Below, in pieces: positions 25,139 through 34,739 of a DNA stretch of 36,073 nt. This stretch comes from a bacterium (GTDB lineage Bacteria; Elusimicrobiota; Elusimicrobia; UBA1565; UBA9628), in contig JAJZQS010000019.1 in the NCBI GenBank assembly GCA_021806745.1, forward strand, positions 1-36,073. Direction: 5' to 3'. The translations under genes and the position numbers were made by a program. Each line of letters opens with the position of its first letter. The first letter of the stretch is position 1. The notes under the pieces are model-generated. The model did not search any database and was not told where the DNA came from. It worked only from the letters and a program-made list of their open reading frames with translations.

Positions 25139-26473
25139 TCAGACTTGCTCCCCGATGTTGAACCAGCGGCCTTGGATGCGGCCCTTCTTCATGAAGCCTT
25201 CGTAGTGGCGCATGATGAGCTGAGCCTCGACTTGGCCCATCGTGTCGAGAGCGACGCCGACGACGATCAGCAGCGAGGTGCCCCCGAAAAAGAACGGGAT
25301 GTTGAAGTTTCGGCGCAAGACGTCGGGAAGCACCGAGATCGCGGCCACCGCCAGCGCGCCGCCGAGGGTGATTCGCTCCATGACCCACTCGATGTACTTG
25401 GCCGTCGGCTCCCCGGGGCGGATGCCGGGAATGAACCCGCCGGACTTCTTGAGGTTGTCGGCCAAGTCCTGCGGATTGATCGACACCGAGTTGTAGAAGT
25501 AGCAGAAGAAAACGATCAGCGCGGCATAGGACAAGTCGTACATCCAGCTGCCGCGGTTGATCACTTCCTGGATTTTCTGTCCCCAGGCCGTGTTCGCGTA
25601 GAACATCGAGATCGTCAGCGGCACCTGGATCAGCGAAATCGCGAAGATCACCGCGATCACGCCCGACTGGTCCACCTTGAGCGGAAGATAGCTCTGCGTG
25701 CCGCCGTACATCCGCCGTCCGACCATGCGCTTGGCATACTGCACGGGCACGCGCCGCACCGCCGTCTCAAGCCATACCACCGCCACGACCACCGCGAGCA
25801 ACGCCGCCACGATCGGCACGGCCTGGAAAATGCTCATTTCTTCCAGGCGCACCAGCTCGAAGAGGCTCATCGCCGCCGACGGGATGCGCTCGACGATGCC
25901 GGCGAAGATGATCAGCGAAACGCCGTTGCCGATGCCCATCTCGGTGATCTGCTCGCCCAGCCACATGACGAAAATCGTGCCGGACACGAGCGTCAACACG
26001 GTCAGCAGGTAGAAGGGAACGCCCGGGTTGGTCACCACCGGGATGTTGCCGGGCGTGGGCATCTTCGTGATGGCCAGCGTCAAGCCGAAGGACTGGAAGC
26101 AGGCCAGGCCGAGGGTCAGATAGCGCGTGTAGTTGTTGAGCTTGCGCCGACCGAGTTCGCCTTCCTTGGCCAGGCGGTCGAGCGCCGGAAACACGTGCGC
26201 GCCCTGCAGGAGGCTGACGATGATCGAGGCGTTGATGTAGGGCATCACGCCCATCGAGAAAATCGAGAACCGGCCCAGCGCGCCGCCGGAGAAGGTGTTC
26301 AAGAATCCCAGAAGGCCGTTGGACTGCGCGTTGAAGATCGCGCGGATCGCCGCGGAGTTCACTCCGGGAATCGGAATCGACGCGCCCACGCGAAACGCCG
26401 CCAGCGCGCCCAGCGTGAAGCCGATGCGCTTGCGCAGGTCCGGGATGTCGAAGAACTCGGCGATGCCGGCCAT
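25139..26473 (-). CDS. secY: Preprotein translocase subunit SecY
   Basis: 444 residues from ATG 26473, 1 bp after the rplO stop. Ten hydrophobic helices form the Sec channel. Family signatures include IPIPGVNS, the plug-region GGALGRFSIFSMGVMPYINASI, the C-terminal part ADNLKKSGGFIPGIRPG and MRHYEGFMKKGRIQGRWF. It exports proteins with signal peptides such as those of the barrel and small exported protein encoded at the left of this window. Confidence 0.98.
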   Translation of the reverse strand: MAGIAEFFDIPDLRKRIGFTLGALAAFRVGASIPIPGVNSAAIRAIFNAQSNGLLGFLNTFSGGALGRFSIFSMGVMPYINASIIVSLLQGAHVFPALDRLAKEGELGRRKLNNYTRYLTLGLACFQSFGLTLAITKMPTPGNIPVVTNPGVPFYLLTVLTLVSGTIFVMWLGEQITEMGIGNGVSLIIFAGIVERIPSAAMSLFELVRLEEMSIFQAVPIVAALLAVVVAVVWLETAVRRVPVQYAKRMVGRRMYGGTQSYLPLKVDQSGVIAVIFAISLIQVPLTISMFYANTAWGQKIQEVINRGSWMYDLSYAALIVFFCYFYNSVSINPQDLADNLKKSGGFIPGIRPGEPTAKYIEWVMERITLGGALAVAAISVLPDVLRRNFNIPFFFGGTSLLIVVGVALDTMGQVEAQLIMRHYEGFMKKGRIQGRWFNIGEQV

Positions 26474-26474
26474 C

Positions 26475-26939
26475 TTACGCCTTGACCACCTCGGCCTTGC
26501 CTCCGGCCTTCTCGATCTTGGCCTTGGCCGGACCGGAGAACGCGTGCGCGCTGACCGTCAGCTTGCGCGCGACCTCGCCGTCGCCCAGGATCTTGACCGG
26601 CCGGCGGCCCTTGACGAGGCCGTGCACGCGCAGATCGTCGAGGGAGATTTCGGCTTTGTTCTTGAACACGCGCTCAAGCGTCTCCAGGCTGACGAGCTGA
26701 TAGACGGTCTTGAACATCCCGTTGGTGAAGCCTCGCTTGGGGATGCGGCGCAGGAGCGGCGTCTGTCCGCCCTCGAAGCCGACGAGCTTGCCGTCGCCGG
26801 AGCGGGAGCGCTGGCCCTTCTGGCCGCGCGTGGCGGTCTGTCCGGTGCCCGAGCCCTCGCCCATCCCCAAGCGCAGGCGGCGTCGCCGGGCGCCGGGAGT
26901 CGGCTGAAGATTGGAGAGGTCGATGTTCGTCGTGGTCAT
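26475..26939 (-). CDS. rplO: 50S ribosomal protein uL15
   Basis: 154 residues from ATG 26939, chosen because an N-terminus with DLSNLQPTPGARRRRLRLG matches the family; the frame stays open upstream over rpsE but that is not coding. The Gly/Arg-rich N-terminal arm (GSGTGQTATRGQKGQRSRSG) and FEGGQTPLLRRIPKRGF are diagnostic. No rpmD gene lies between it and rpsE: only 19 bp separate the two. Confidence 0.96.
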   Translation of the reverse strand: MTTTNIDLSNLQPTPGARRRRLRLGMGEGSGTGQTATRGQKGQRSRSGDGKLVGFEGGQTPLLRRIPKRGFTNGMFKTVYQLVSLETLERVFKNKAEISLDDLRVHGLVKGRRPVKILGDGEVARKLTVSAHAFSGPAKAKIEKAGGKAEVVKA

Positions 26940-26958
26940 GGGATTTCCGGTGCTGGTT

Positions 26959-27561
26959 TTACTTGCCGCGCAGCTTGGCGACGTCTTCCTTCGTGCGCAG
27001 GCGCTTGAGCGCCTCGAACGTCGCGCCGACGGCGTTGAACGGATTCGAAGAGCCCAGGCTCTTGGTGAGGATGTTTTTGATGCCCGCGGCCTCAAGCACC
27101 GCGCGCACGCCGCCCCCGGCGATGACGCCGGTTCCGGGAGCCGCGGGCTTCATCCAGACCATGCCCGAGCCGAACTTCGCGACGATCTCGTGAGGGATCG
27201 TGTCGTTGACCGTCGGAAACTTGATGATCGCGCGGCGCGCGGCCGCGTTGCCCTTCATGATGGCCGCCTGCACTTCCTTGGCCTTGCCCAGGCCAAATCC
27301 CACCGAGCCCGCGCCGTCGCCGACGACGACGATCGCCGAGAATGAAAAGCGCTTGCCGCCCTTGACGACCTTCGCGACACGGTTGATGGCGACGACGGTC
27401 TCCTTGAAGCCGCCCTCCTCGCGGGGGTTGTCGCGGCGCGGGCCGCGGCGCGGGCCGCGCCGATCTCCGCGGTCTGCGCCGCGCTCGCCGCGGGATTCTC
27501 CGGGCTGGGGCTGGGGAGGAACGGGCTGCTGTGGGATCGCCGTCTGGGTTTCGGTGCTCAT
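26959..27561 (-). CDS. rpsE: 30S ribosomal protein uS5 with extended basic N-terminus
   Basis: 200 residues from ATG 27561, supported by AGGAG 9 nt upstream. Residues 1-50 are a Pro/Gln then Arg/Gly/Asp-rich extension with repeated RRGP units, which ordinary uS5 lacks. The double-stranded RNA-binding-like domain follows: [31 protein letters not shown], then [17 protein letters not shown]. It contributes to decoding accuracy and mRNA entry. The extension resembles the Arg-rich regions of Rho and RNase E/G encoded in the same window. Confidence 0.97.
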   Translation of the reverse strand: MSTETQTAIPQQPVPPQPQPGESRGERGADRGDRRGPRRGPRRDNPREEGGFKETVVAINRVAKVVKGGKRFSFSAIVVVGDGAGSVGFGLGKAKEVQAAIMKGNAAARRAIIKFPTVNDTIPHEIVAKFGSGMVWMKPAAPGTGVIAGGGVRAVLEAAGIKNILTKSLGSSNPFNAVGATFEALKRLRTKEDVAKLRGK

Positions 27562-27574
27562 GAAAATCGTTCTC

Positions 27575-27937
27575 CTAGAACTCGAGTCCGCCGGCACGCG
27601 CCGCCTCGGCCAGCGCCTTCACTCGGCCGTGGTAGACATAGGCGCCACGATCGAAGGCCACGCGCTTGACGCCGGCCTTCAAGGCTTTCTGCGCGATCGC
27701 CGAGCCGACGTGCTTGGCCGCGTCGATCGACTTCGTGGACTTCGCGGCCTTCTTCAGGTCCTTGTCCAGCGAGGACGCGGCGGCCAGCGTCACGCCCTTG
27801 GCGTCGTCGATGACTTGCGCGTAGATGTATTTCAGGCTGCGGTGCACCGACAGGCGCGGGCGCTCGCCGCGGTGCTCGAACAGACGCTTGCGCGTGGCCT
27901 CGCGGCGAAGGTTGTAGCGGGTCCATTTGTTCTTCAT
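27575..27937 (-). CDS. rplR: 50S ribosomal protein uL18
   Basis: 120 residues from ATG 27937, 3 bp after the rplF stop. Features: [35 protein letters not shown] and the end [25 protein letters not shown]. It binds 5S rRNA with uL5. Normal length, no extension. Confidence 0.97.
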   Translation of the reverse strand: MKNKWTRYNLRREATRKRLFEHRGERPRLSVHRSLKYIYAQVIDDAKGVTLAAASSLDKDLKKAAKSTKSIDAAKHVGSAIAQKALKAGVKRVAFDRGAYVYHGRVKALAEAARAGGLEF

Positions 27938-27940
27938 GGC

Positions 27941-28513
27941 TTATTTCTTGCCTCCCGCCGCGGCGCCGGCGCCGGCGGCCGTCTTGCCGGCCTTCTTGCG
28001 CACGTGCTCGCCTTGATAGCGGATTCCGGTCTGCTTGTAGGGCTCGGGCTTGCGCAACTCGCGGATGTCCGCGGCGACCGAGCCGACCATGTCCTTGCTG
28101 GCGCCGGCGACGGTGATGAGCGTCTTCTTGGCGTCGACGGTCAGAGTGATTCCCTTCGGGGCCTCGTAGGTCACCGGGTGGGACTTGCCCAGCGACAGCG
28201 TCAGCTTCTGGCCCGCGAGCTCGGCGCGAAAGCCGAGGCCGTGAATCTCCAGATTTTTCGCGTAGCCGACGGCCACGCCCTGCACGAGGTTGTTGAGCCG
28301 CGCGCGAGTCATGCCCCAGATCGCGGAGGCGTCCTTGGCCGCGGCGAGGTCCGCCGTCAGCAGGACTTTGCCGTCTTTGATCTCGGCTTTGACGTAGGGG
28401 TGAAGGACTTCCTTCATCTCCCCCTTGGGGCCCTTGGCGACGACGGCTCCGCCGTCGAGCTTGACCTGAACGCCTTGCGGAATGACGACGGGCTGTTTTC
28501 CGATTCGGGACAT
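27941..28513 (-). CDS. rplF: 50S ribosomal protein uL6
   Basis: 190 residues from ATG 28513. Starts MSRIGKQPVVIPQGV; two repeated alpha/beta domains, with ending motif PEPYKQTGIRYQGEHVRKKAGKT. The last dozen residues are Ala/Gly-rich, a small extra tail. It sits near the GTPase centre of the 50S subunit. Confidence 0.97.
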   Translation of the reverse strand: MSRIGKQPVVIPQGVQVKLDGGAVVAKGPKGEMKEVLHPYVKAEIKDGKVLLTADLAAAKDASAIWGMTRARLNNLVQGVAVGYAKNLEIHGLGFRAELAGQKLTLSLGKSHPVTYEAPKGITLTVDAKKTLITVAGASKDMVGSVAADIRELRKPEPYKQTGIRYQGEHVRKKAGKTAAGAGAAAGGKK

Positions 28514-28518
28514 GTTGG

Positions 28519-28914
28519 TTACCAGACCTGGCAGAGGATTTCGCCGCCGACCTTCTTTTCCTTGGCCTGGCGGTCCGTCATCACGCCCTGCGAGGTGGAC
28601 AGGATCGTGACCGCAAAGCCGCCGCGCACGCGGGGAATGTCGGAGTAGGAGCGATAGACGCGCAGTCCCGGCTTGGACACGCGCTTGATGCCGCGGATGA
28701 CCGACTCCTTGGCCGGGGAGTACTTCAGGAACACGCGGATGGTGCCGCGCTTGTTGTTGCCGTTGTAGAGGGACTTGAAGTTCGCGATGAAGCCCTCGTC
28801 CTTGAGGACGCGCACGACCTCCATCTTGAGCTTGGACATCGGCACGTCCACGCGGTCCTTCTGGCGGACGTTCGAGTTGCGGATGCGGGTCAGCAGGTCG
28901 GAAATGGGATCCAT
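28519..28914 (-). CDS. rpsH: 30S ribosomal protein uS8
   Basis: 131 residues from ATG 28914. It opens DPISDLLTRIRNS and ends with STSQGVMTDRQAKEKKVGGE, the conserved C-terminal 16S-binding region. In E. coli it is the translational repressor of the spc operon; no copy of its helix-21-like mRNA target was recognised here. Confidence 0.97.
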   Translation of the reverse strand: MDPISDLLTRIRNSNVRQKDRVDVPMSKLKMEVVRVLKDEGFIANFKSLYNGNNKRGTIRVFLKYSPAKESVIRGIKRVSKPGLRVYRSYSDIPRVRGGFAVTILSTSQGVMTDRQAKEKKVGGEILCQVW

Positions 28915-28927
28915 TTTTATTTTGCCG

Positions 28928-29113
28928 TTACCAGGAAGATTTTTTCACGCCCGGCAGAAGTCCGCCGTGGGCCATCTTGCGAAAGCACATCCGGCACAGC
29001 CCGAAGTCGCGGTAGAACGCGCGCGGGCGTCCGCAAATCTGGCAGCGATTGCGCTGCCGCGTCGAGAATTTCGGCTCCTTCGTCATCTTCGCACGCCACG
29101 CGGTCGTCGCCAC
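28928..29113 (-). CDS. rpsN: 30S ribosomal protein uS14, zinc-binding type (type Z)
   Basis: 61 residues from GTG 29113. This start is preferred because GGGAGGA lies 7 nt upstream and the resulting length is exactly that of type Z proteins; a TTG at 29119 is too close to the site. Two CxxC pairs (CQICGRP, CRMCFRK) form a zinc ribbon, followed by PGVKKSSW at the end. Start codon and overlap with rplE (gap 2 bp) indicate coupling. The zinc form fits the zinc-binding uS4 and bL36 also found here. Confidence 0.95.
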   Translation of the reverse strand: MATTAWRAKMTKEPKFSTRQRNRCQICGRPRAFYRDFGLCRMCFRKMAHGGLLPGVKKSSW

Positions 29114-29115
29114 TG

Positions 29116-29820
29116 TCAATTCCTCCCGGCCGTCGCGGCCTGCTTGAACGGCATCCCGAGCTCCTTCAGGAGGTCGAGGCTGGCGGCGTCCTTGCCGCCG
29201 TCGATGACGAACGAAATGTTCATGCCCCGCTGCTTGGCCACGCGCTCGCTGTCGATTTCGGGGAAGATCAACTGCTCCTTAAGGCCGAGATTGAAGTTGC
29301 CGGAGCCGTCGAAACCTTTCGGCTCGATGCCGCGGAAGTCCCGGATGCGCGGGATGGCGACCGTGATCAGGCGGTCGACGAACTCCCACATGCGGTCTCC
29401 GCGCAAGGTCACGCGCACGCCGATGGGCATGCCCTCGCGCAGTTTGAAGTTGGAAATGGACTTGGTCGCGCGCCGGACCTGCGGGGCCTGCCCGGTGATC
29501 AGCGCCAACTCTTCCTTCGCGTGGTCGATCATCTGCGCGTTGTCGCGCGCCTCGGACACGCCGATGTTGACGACGACTTTCTTCAGGCGCGGAACCTGGT
29601 GCGGGTTCTTGAGGCCGTGGCGCTCCATCAGCGCGGGCACGACGGCCTCGGCATACAAGGCCTTCAGGCGCGGGGTCGGGTGCTCGGTCTCGCGGCCGTC
29701 CGCGTTGACCTCGTAGGCCGGGCCGGCCTTGGACGCGGCCTGGCGCTCCAGGCCCGCCTTTTTGGCGGCGGCGGCGGCTTTGGCCGCCTTCGCCTTCTCG
29801 TCGGGAATCTTGTCTGCCAT
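29116..29820 (-). CDS. rplE: 50S ribosomal protein uL5 with extended N-terminus
   Basis: 234 residues from ATG 29820, against about 180 in typical uL5. Residues 1-48 form an Ala/Lys/Glu-rich extension with no known domain; the family fold starts at [15 protein letters not shown]. Conserved: [44 protein letters not shown] and the [16 protein letters not shown] segment. It binds 5S rRNA and P-site tRNA. The in-frame extension is supported by the absence of a better start near the core. Confidence 0.95.
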   Translation of the reverse strand: MADKIPDEKAKAAKAAAAAKKAGLERQAASKAGPAYEVNADGRETEHPTPRLKALYAEAVVPALMERHGLKNPHQVPRLKKVVVNIGVSEARDNAQMIDHAKEELALITGQAPQVRRATKSISNFKLREGMPIGVRVTLRGDRMWEFVDRLITVAIPRIRDFRGIEPKGFDGSGNFNLGLKEQLIFPEIDSERVAKQRGMNISFVIDGGKDAASLDLLKELGMPFKQAATAGRN

Positions 29821-29837
29821 GATCTGTTTCGCTTCCT

Positions 29838-30164
29838 CTAGGCGATCGTCTCGCCGGACTTCGCGGCGACGCGCACGCGCTCGCCGTCGGACTGGATCTT
29901 GACGCGCACGCGCGTCGGCTTGCCGGTCTTGGGATCGGCGAGCATGACCTTAGACAGCGCGATGGGCGCTTCGAGCTTGACGAGCCCGCCGGCGTCGGTC
30001 TGCGTCGGCTTCTTGTGCTTGGTGACGACATTGACTTTGGACACCACCACGCGCGTCGGGGTCCATGCGTCGCCGGCGATGACTTCCATCACTTCGCCGG
30101 TGCGGCCTTTGTCCTTGCCGGAGATCACCACGACCTGGTCTTTCTTTTTGATCTTGAGCTTCAT
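29838..30164 (-). CDS. rplX: 50S ribosomal protein uL24
   Basis: 108 residues from ATG 30164 with GGAGG about 10 nt upstream, starting 1 bp after the rplN stop; an in-frame start at 30185 would overlap rplN. The KOW motif is [19 protein letters not shown], and the core contains [16 protein letters not shown]. It initiates 50S assembly at the 5' domain of 23S rRNA. Confidence 0.95.
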   Translation of the reverse strand: MKLKIKKKDQVVVISGKDKGRTGEVMEVIAGDAWTPTRVVVSKVNVVTKHKKPTQTDAGGLVKLEAPIALSKVMLADPKTGKPTRVRVKIQSDGERVRVAAKSGETIA

Positions 30165-30165
30165 C

Positions 30166-30534
30166 TCAAACGACCTCCGGGGCAAGCGACACGATCTTCA
30201 GATATTCCTTGTCGCGCAGCTCGCGCGCCACGGGCCCGAACACGCGGGTGCCCTTGGGCTCGTTCTTGTCGTCGATCAGGCAGGCGGCATTGTCGTCGAA
30301 GCTGATGTAGGAGCCGTCCGGACGGCGGATGTTGCGCTTGGCGCGCACCACCACGGCCTTGACGACCTGACCCTTCTTGATGGCGCCGTTGGGCAGAGCG
30401 TCCTTGACGGTGCAGACGATGATGTCGCCGAGGCTGGCGTAGCGGCGGTAGCTTCCGCCCATCACGTGGAAGCACTGCAGCTTGCGCGCGCCGGAATTGT
30501 CGGCGACGTTGAGCATGGTTCGCAGTTGGATCAT
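30166..30534 (-). CDS. rplN: 50S ribosomal protein uL14
   Basis: 122 residues, exactly the canonical length, from ATG 30534, which overlaps the rpsQ stop (ATGA). Starts [19 protein letters not shown]; contains [29 protein letters not shown] and [24 protein letters not shown]. Located at the 30S-50S bridge. Confidence 0.98.
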   Translation of the reverse strand: MIQLRTMLNVADNSGARKLQCFHVMGGSYRRYASLGDIIVCTVKDALPNGAIKKGQVVKAVVVRAKRNIRRPDGSYISFDDNAACLIDDKNEPKGTRVFGPVARELRDKEYLKIVSLAPEVV

Positions 30535-30854
30535 GGCGCGGTCTCCTGCTTGATCTCGGCGGCCTTCGGGGCGGCCTTGACCACGCGCACCAGGCGCCAG
30601 CGCTTGAGCTTGGACAGCGGGCGGGTGCTCGCGATCTCGACCAAATCGCCGGCGCGGGTCTGATTGCCTTCGTCGTGCACGTGGAACTTGCTCGACTTGG
30701 TCATGACCTTCTGGTAGAACGGGTGGCGGACCGAGCGGGTCACGCGCACGACGCGGGTCTTGTCCATCTTGTCGGACACGACGACGCCTTCCAGCGTCTT
30801 GCGCGGGGCGCGCGCGGCGGTCTCGGCAACGGGAGCGGGGGCGGTTTTCGTCAC
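30531..30854 (-). CDS. rpsQ: 30S ribosomal protein uS17
   Basis: 107 residues from ATG 30854, overlapping the rpmC stop (ATGA). The core OB fold: [21 protein letters not shown], then [33 protein letters not shown]. It has about 16 extra Ala/Pro residues at the N-terminus and about 14 extra at the C-terminus compared with short uS17 proteins. Binds 16S helices 7 and 11. Confidence 0.96.
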   Translation of the reverse strand: MTKTAPAPVAETAARAPRKTLEGVVVSDKMDKTRVVRVTRSVRHPFYQKVMTKSSKFHVHDEGNQTRAGDLVEIASTRPLSKLKRWRLVRVVKAAPKAAEIKQETAP

Positions 30855-31063
30855 TTCGCGGCCTCCTTCAGACGAAGATGCGTCTTCAGCCGGGCGATCT
30901 CGCGGCGCGCGCGGCGCAGTTCCATGGGATCTTTAAGCGGCGCGACCTTGTGCGAGAACTCCAGCTTCGCGCGCTGGGCGAGAGCGGAGCGCAGCTCGGA
31001 GGCCAGTTCCGTGGTCGTCATCGATGATTTTTCCTGCGGCGCGGCCTTTTTCTTGTCGGCCAT
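30851..31063 (-). CDS. rpmC: 50S ribosomal protein uL29
   Basis: 70 residues from ATG 31063, 1 bp after the rplP stop. The helical hairpin family fold runs from [10 protein letters not shown] to [14 protein letters not shown], with [22 protein letters not shown] in the turn region. A second in-frame ATG at 31021 has its own AGGA 10 nt upstream and gives a 56-residue protein; the first start adds a Lys/Ala-rich 14-residue tail like those on neighbouring ribosomal proteins. uL29 lines the tunnel exit and docks SRP and trigger factor. Confidence 0.92.
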   Translation of the reverse strand: MADKKKAAPQEKSSMTTTELASELRSALAQRAKLEFSHKVAPLKDPMELRRARREIARLKTHLRLKEAAK

Positions 31064-31064
31064 G

Positions 31065-31481
31065 TCAGATGTGCTCCCGGGCGACGAACTTGGTCTTGAT
31101 GGGAAGCTTGTAGCCGGCCATCTTCAGCGCCTTGTGCGCCTCGTCGCGCGTCAAACCTTCGATCTCGAACAGCATTCGGCCGGGACGAACGACGGCCGCC
31201 CAGTGGTCCGGCGCGCCCTTGCCTTTTCCCATGCGGGTCTCGGCCGGGTGCTTGGTGATCGCCTTGTCGGGGAAAATGCGCACCCAGAGCTTGCCGCCCT
31301 TCTTCATGTAGCGGCCGATCGTCACGCGCGAGGATTCGATCTGGCGCGCCGTCACCCACTTGGGCTCCAGCGCCTTCAGGCCGAACTCGCCGAACGCGAG
31401 GGAAACGCCGCGCTTGGCCGGACCCTTGATGCGCGGGTGGCTGTGCGGCTTGCGATACTTGACGCGCTTGGGCATCAGCAT
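31065..31481 (-). CDS. rplP: 50S ribosomal protein uL16
   Basis: 138 residues from ATG 31481, which gives the classic [11 protein letters not shown] start. Other marks: [58 protein letters not shown]. It organises the A-site tRNA elbow. Starts 1 bp after rpsC. Confidence 0.98.
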   Translation of the reverse strand: MLMPKRVKYRKPHSHPRIKGPAKRGVSLAFGEFGLKALEPKWVTARQIESSRVTIGRYMKKGGKLWVRIFPDKAITKHPAETRMGKGKGAPDHWAAVVRPGRMLFEIEGLTRDEAHKALKMAGYKLPIKTKFVAREHI

Positions 31482-31482
31482 G

Positions 31483-32238
31483 CTACTTGCCCCCCTCGAC
31501 GGCCGCCTCGGCGGTCAGCGACGCCGCGCCTTCGGAACCGCTCTCGATGGCCATCGCGGCGGCGGCCAAGGCCGCCTCCTTCTTGGCCATCTGCTGAAGC
31601 TCCTTGAACGACTTGACGAAGTGCTGCTTCTTGAAGATCCAGACCTTCACGCCGATGAGGCCGGCGGAAGTCATCGCCTCGGCGTGACCGTAGTCCACAT
31701 CGGCGGCATAGGTGTGCAGCGGCACGCGACCCTCGCGGTTCCACTCGCGGCGCGCGATCTCGGCGCCGTTGATGCGCCCAGAAACCATCACCTTGATGCC
31801 GAGAGCGCCGGACTGCAGCGTGCGCTCCATCGCGCGGCGCATCGCGCGGCGGTGGGCGATGCGCTTCTCGAGCTGAACGGCGATGGATTCGGCGACCAGT
31901 CGCGCGTCGAGTTCGGGGTCCTTGATCTCGACGACGTTGACGCGGGTCTGGCGCTGGCTGATCGCCTCGACCTGCTTGCGCAGCATCTCGATGTCGGCGC
32001 CCTTCTTGCCGATGACGACTCCCGGACGCGCGGTGTGGATGAACACGCGCAGGAATGTGCCGGTGCGTTCGATTCCCACCCAGCTGACCGCGGCGGCCTT
32101 GAAGGTCTTCAGGACCAGATTGCGGATCTTGAAATCCTCGCCGATGAGCGTCGGAGCGTCCTTGACCGAGAACCACTTCGACTGCCAGTCGTGGATGTAG
32201 CCCAGCCGCAGGGCGTTCGGATTGGTTTTATTGCCCAT
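31483..32238 (-). CDS. rpsC: 30S ribosomal protein uS3
   Basis: 251 residues from ATG 32238, [23 protein letters not shown]. The KH domain has [17 protein letters not shown] (GxxG loop GKKG). The C-terminal domain has AIGIK-type [22 protein letters not shown] and [14 protein letters not shown]. About 35 Ala/Glu-rich residues follow the fold. It lies at the mRNA entry channel with helicase activity shared with uS4 and uS5. Confidence 0.97.
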   Translation of the reverse strand: MGNKTNPNALRLGYIHDWQSKWFSVKDAPTLIGEDFKIRNLVLKTFKAAAVSWVGIERTGTFLRVFIHTARPGVVIGKKGADIEMLRKQVEAISQRQTRVNVVEIKDPELDARLVAESIAVQLEKRIAHRRAMRRAMERTLQSGALGIKVMVSGRINGAEIARREWNREGRVPLHTYAADVDYGHAEAMTSAGLIGVKVWIFKKQHFVKSFKELQQMAKKEAALAAAAMAIESGSEGAASLTAEAAVEGGK

Positions 32239-32242
32239 GTCT

Positions 32243-32620
32243 TTACTTCCTCTCGGCGCCGGCGCCCCGCTCGTCGGAGACGACGACGGTCAGATGGCAG
32301 ACCTTGCGCTTGAACGTGTAGGCGCGCCCTTGGGGCGCGGGGAGCGTGCGCTTCATGTTGCCCATCGGCCCCATCGTCGACCAGCAGGACTTGATGTAGA
32401 CCTTCTGGGGATCGACCGGGCGCCCGGCCTTCGTCGATTGCGCGACGAGGTTGGCGGCGGCGGAGCGCACGGCCTTGGTGATCATCGTCGAGCAAACGCG
32501 CGGGATCATCGGAAGAAGGCGCTCGGCGTCGAGCACCTTCTTGCCGCGAATCTCGCGCAGGACCTGGGCGACCTTGCGCGTGCCGTAGCGCTGAAATCTG
32601 GCGTGTGCGGTGGCTTCCAT
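32243..32620 (-). CDS. rplV: 50S ribosomal protein uL22
   Basis: 125 residues from ATG 32620, starting 25 bp after rpsS. Core: [22 protein letters not shown], then the tunnel beta-hairpin loop [36 protein letters not shown]. In most bacteria the hairpin reads with RxxPRAxGRA; here the equivalent is LPAPQGRAY, still compatible with the tunnel constriction that macrolides contact. Confidence 0.96.
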   Translation of the reverse strand: MEATAHARFQRYGTRKVAQVLREIRGKKVLDAERLLPMIPRVCSTMITKAVRSAAANLVAQSTKAGRPVDPQKVYIKSCWSTMGPMGNMKRTLPAPQGRAYTFKRKVCHLTVVVSDERGAGAERK

Positions 32621-32645
32621 GTTTTTCCTCGTTGAACCGCGGACC

Positions 32646-32930
32646 TCAGGTCTTGGCGGTGGACTCCTTGGACGTTCCGCCGTGCGCTTTGAAGAAGCGC
32701 GTGAACGAGAACTCGCCGAGTTTGTGGCCGACCATCTGCTCGGTGACGAGCACCGGCAGGAATTTGCGGCCGTTGTGGACCGAGAACGTCTGCCCGACGA
32801 AGTCGGGGACGATCGTGCAGTGGCGCGACCAGGTCTTGATCGGCTTGCGCTCCCCGGAGGCGGCCATCTTCTGGACCTTGGCCAGAAGCTTCGCGTCGAC
32901 GAAAGGACCTTTTTTAGTGGATCGGCTCAT
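32646..32930 (-). CDS. rpsS: 30S ribosomal protein uS19
   Basis: 94 residues from ATG 32930 with AGGAAG upstream. It starts [16 protein letters not shown] and contains [54 protein letters not shown], diagnostic of the family. Forms a head complex with uS13. Confidence 0.98.
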   Translation of the reverse strand: MSRSTKKGPFVDAKLLAKVQKMAASGERKPIKTWSRHCTIVPDFVGQTFSVHNGRKFLPVLVTEQMVGHKLGEFSFTRFFKAHGGTSKESTAKT

Positions 32931-32945
32931 GTGGCTTCCTCGATG

Positions 32946-33791
32946 TTATCCGGCGGCCTGCTGGCCGCGGCGGCGGTCGGAGACGATCATCCAGCCCCAG
33001 ACCTTTTTCTTGTTGCGCGTCTTGTAGCCCTTCGAAAGCTGGTTCCACGGCGAGCGCGGATGGTTGTTGCCCTTGGACTTTCCGCGGCCGCCGCCGAGCG
33101 GGTGGTCGGTGGCGTTCATCGCGCCGCCGCGCACCGTCGGGCGGATGCCGCGGTGGCGGCTGCGCCCGGCCTTGCCCAGCGAAATGGTGTTGTGCTCGGT
33201 GTTGCCGATCTGGCCGATGGTGGCCATGCAGGCGTCGGGCACCATGCGCACCTCGCCCGACGGCATCTTGATCTGCGCGTAGCCGCCGTCCTTGGCCATC
33301 AGCTGCGCCTGGGAGCCCGCCGAGCGCATCATCTGTCCGCCCTTGCCGGGGATCAATTCCACGTTGTGCACGAAGGTACCTTCGGGGATGTTGATGAGCG
33401 GAAGGGCGTTGCCGGGCTTGATCTCCGCGGACGGGCCGCTGGACACGGTGTCTCCGACCTTGAGGCCGACCGGATGCAGGATGTAGCGCTTCTCTCCATC
33501 GGGATACTGGACCAGGCAGATGCGCGCGGTCCGGTTGGGATCGTACTCGATGGTGGTGATTTTGCCGGGGATGCCGGTCTTGTCGCGCTTGAAGTCGATG
33601 AGCCGGTAGGCGCGCTTGTGGCCGCCGCCGTGATGGCGGACCATGATCATGCCGGTGTTGTTGCGGCCGCCGGACTTTTTGAGTTTGGAGACGAGGCTCT
33701 TCTCGGGAGCGTCGGCGGTCAACTCCGAGTAGTCGGCCGAGGACATCCCTCGGCGCGACGGCGTGTAGGGCTTGTAGGTTTTGATCGGCAT
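32946..33791 (-). CDS. rplB: 50S ribosomal protein uL2
   Basis: 281 residues from ATG 33791, [17 protein letters not shown]. The peptidyl-transferase-near loop reads [20 protein letters not shown] where most bacteria have MNPVDHPHGGGEGR. The His corresponding to E. coli His229 is kept; the second His is Leu and the Glu is Arg. The rest ([47 protein letters not shown]) is conventional. Required for subunit association and peptide bond formation. Confidence 0.97.
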   Translation of the reverse strand: MPIKTYKPYTPSRRGMSSADYSELTADAPEKSLVSKLKKSGGRNNTGMIMVRHHGGGHKRAYRLIDFKRDKTGIPGKITTIEYDPNRTARICLVQYPDGEKRYILHPVGLKVGDTVSSGPSAEIKPGNALPLINIPEGTFVHNVELIPGKGGQMMRSAGSQAQLMAKDGGYAQIKMPSGEVRMVPDACMATIGQIGNTEHNTISLGKAGRSRHRGIRPTVRGGAMNATDHPLGGGRGKSKGNNHPRSPWNQLSKGYKTRNKKKVWGWMIVSDRRRGQQAAG

Positions 33792-33798
33792 TGGATCC

Positions 33799-34098
33799 TC
33801 AGGCGGCCTTGGCCGCGAAATCGATCTTCTGACCCTTGGCCACGGTGACGACGGCCTTTTTCCAGTCCGGCTTCATGCCGCCGCCGCGGCCCGAGCGCCG
33901 GAACTTCCCGGGCAGGATCATCGTGTGAACCTTTTCCACGTCGACTTTAAAAAGCTCCTCGACGGCGCGCTTGATGTCGGTCTTCGACGCGCCGGGAGCG
34001 GCCTCGAAAAGGTACTGGTTGCTCTTGTCTTGCAGGCGCTGGCCGCGCTCGGTGAGCAGGGGCCGAACGAGTATTCCGTGGATCGGGGATTCGGACAT
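33799..34098 (-). CDS. rplW: 50S ribosomal protein uL23
   Basis: 99 residues from ATG 34098. Starts with [13 protein letters not shown] and has [36 protein letters not shown], then [30 protein letters not shown]. It lies at the tunnel exit and is the docking site for trigger factor and SRP. Starts 8 bp after rplD. Confidence 0.97.
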   Translation of the reverse strand: MSESPIHGILVRPLLTERGQRLQDKSNQYLFEAAPGASKTDIKRAVEELFKVDVEKVHTMILPGKFRRSGRGGGMKPDWKKAVVTVAKGQKIDFAAKAA

Positions 34099-34106
34099 GG
34101 TGTTTC

Positions 34107-34730
34107 CTAGTTCCAGCGCGCGCCGAGCTTCTCGAGCGCGGGCTGAGTGATGACGAGCTTTTTGCAGTGAAGGACCTCGTAGGCGTTGACGTCGGCGGCC
34201 AAAACGAGATCGACCTTGGGCAGATTGCGGCTGGCCTGACGAAGGGCCTCATTGGGAGCGTCCAGAACGACCAGCGTTCGCCCCTCGCAGCCGAGCTTCT
34301 GGAAAACGCCCGCCGCGATCTTGGTCTTGGGCTCCTTGATCGACAAGTCCTTCACGCAGATCAGACCGCCGTCTTGCGCGCGCGCCGACAGGGCCTGGGC
34401 GAGAGCGAGCTTGGCCTTCTGGCGGGGGAAGTCCAAGTGGGACCCGTAGCCGGAGCGCGGCCCGTGGATGATCGCGCCGTGGCGCCACAGACCGGAGCGA
34501 ATCGAGCCCGCGCGCGCGCGGCCGGTGTGCTTTTGCTTCCACGGCTTGTGGCCGCCGCCCGAGATCTCTGAGCGTCCCTTGGTGTGCGCGCCGTATTGGC
34601 GCTGGTTGGCGAGGAACACCGTGACATACTCGTGGAGGAAGCGCTTGGACGGCTTGTGCCCGAAAATTTTCTCGGGCAAGGCGACCTGTCCGACCTCTTT
34701 TCCGCTGACGTCGAGAACCTTGGCATCCAT
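34107..34730 (-). CDS. rplD: 50S ribosomal protein uL4
   Basis: 207 residues from ATG 34730. The extended tunnel loop has ANQRQYGAHTKGRSEISGGGHKPWKQKHTGRARAGSIRSGLWRHGAIIHGPRSG. The globular part ends in NAYEVLHCKKLVITQPALEKL. In E. coli uL4 also represses the S10 operon via its leader; the leader lies outside this window. Confidence 0.97.
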   Translation of the reverse strand: MDAKVLDVSGKEVGQVALPEKIFGHKPSKRFLHEYVTVFLANQRQYGAHTKGRSEISGGGHKPWKQKHTGRARAGSIRSGLWRHGAIIHGPRSGYGSHLDFPRQKAKLALAQALSARAQDGGLICVKDLSIKEPKTKIAAGVFQKLGCEGRTLVVLDAPNEALRQASRNLPKVDLVLAADVNAYEVLHCKKLVITQPALEKLGARWN

Positions 34731-34739
34731 GGATTAGTC

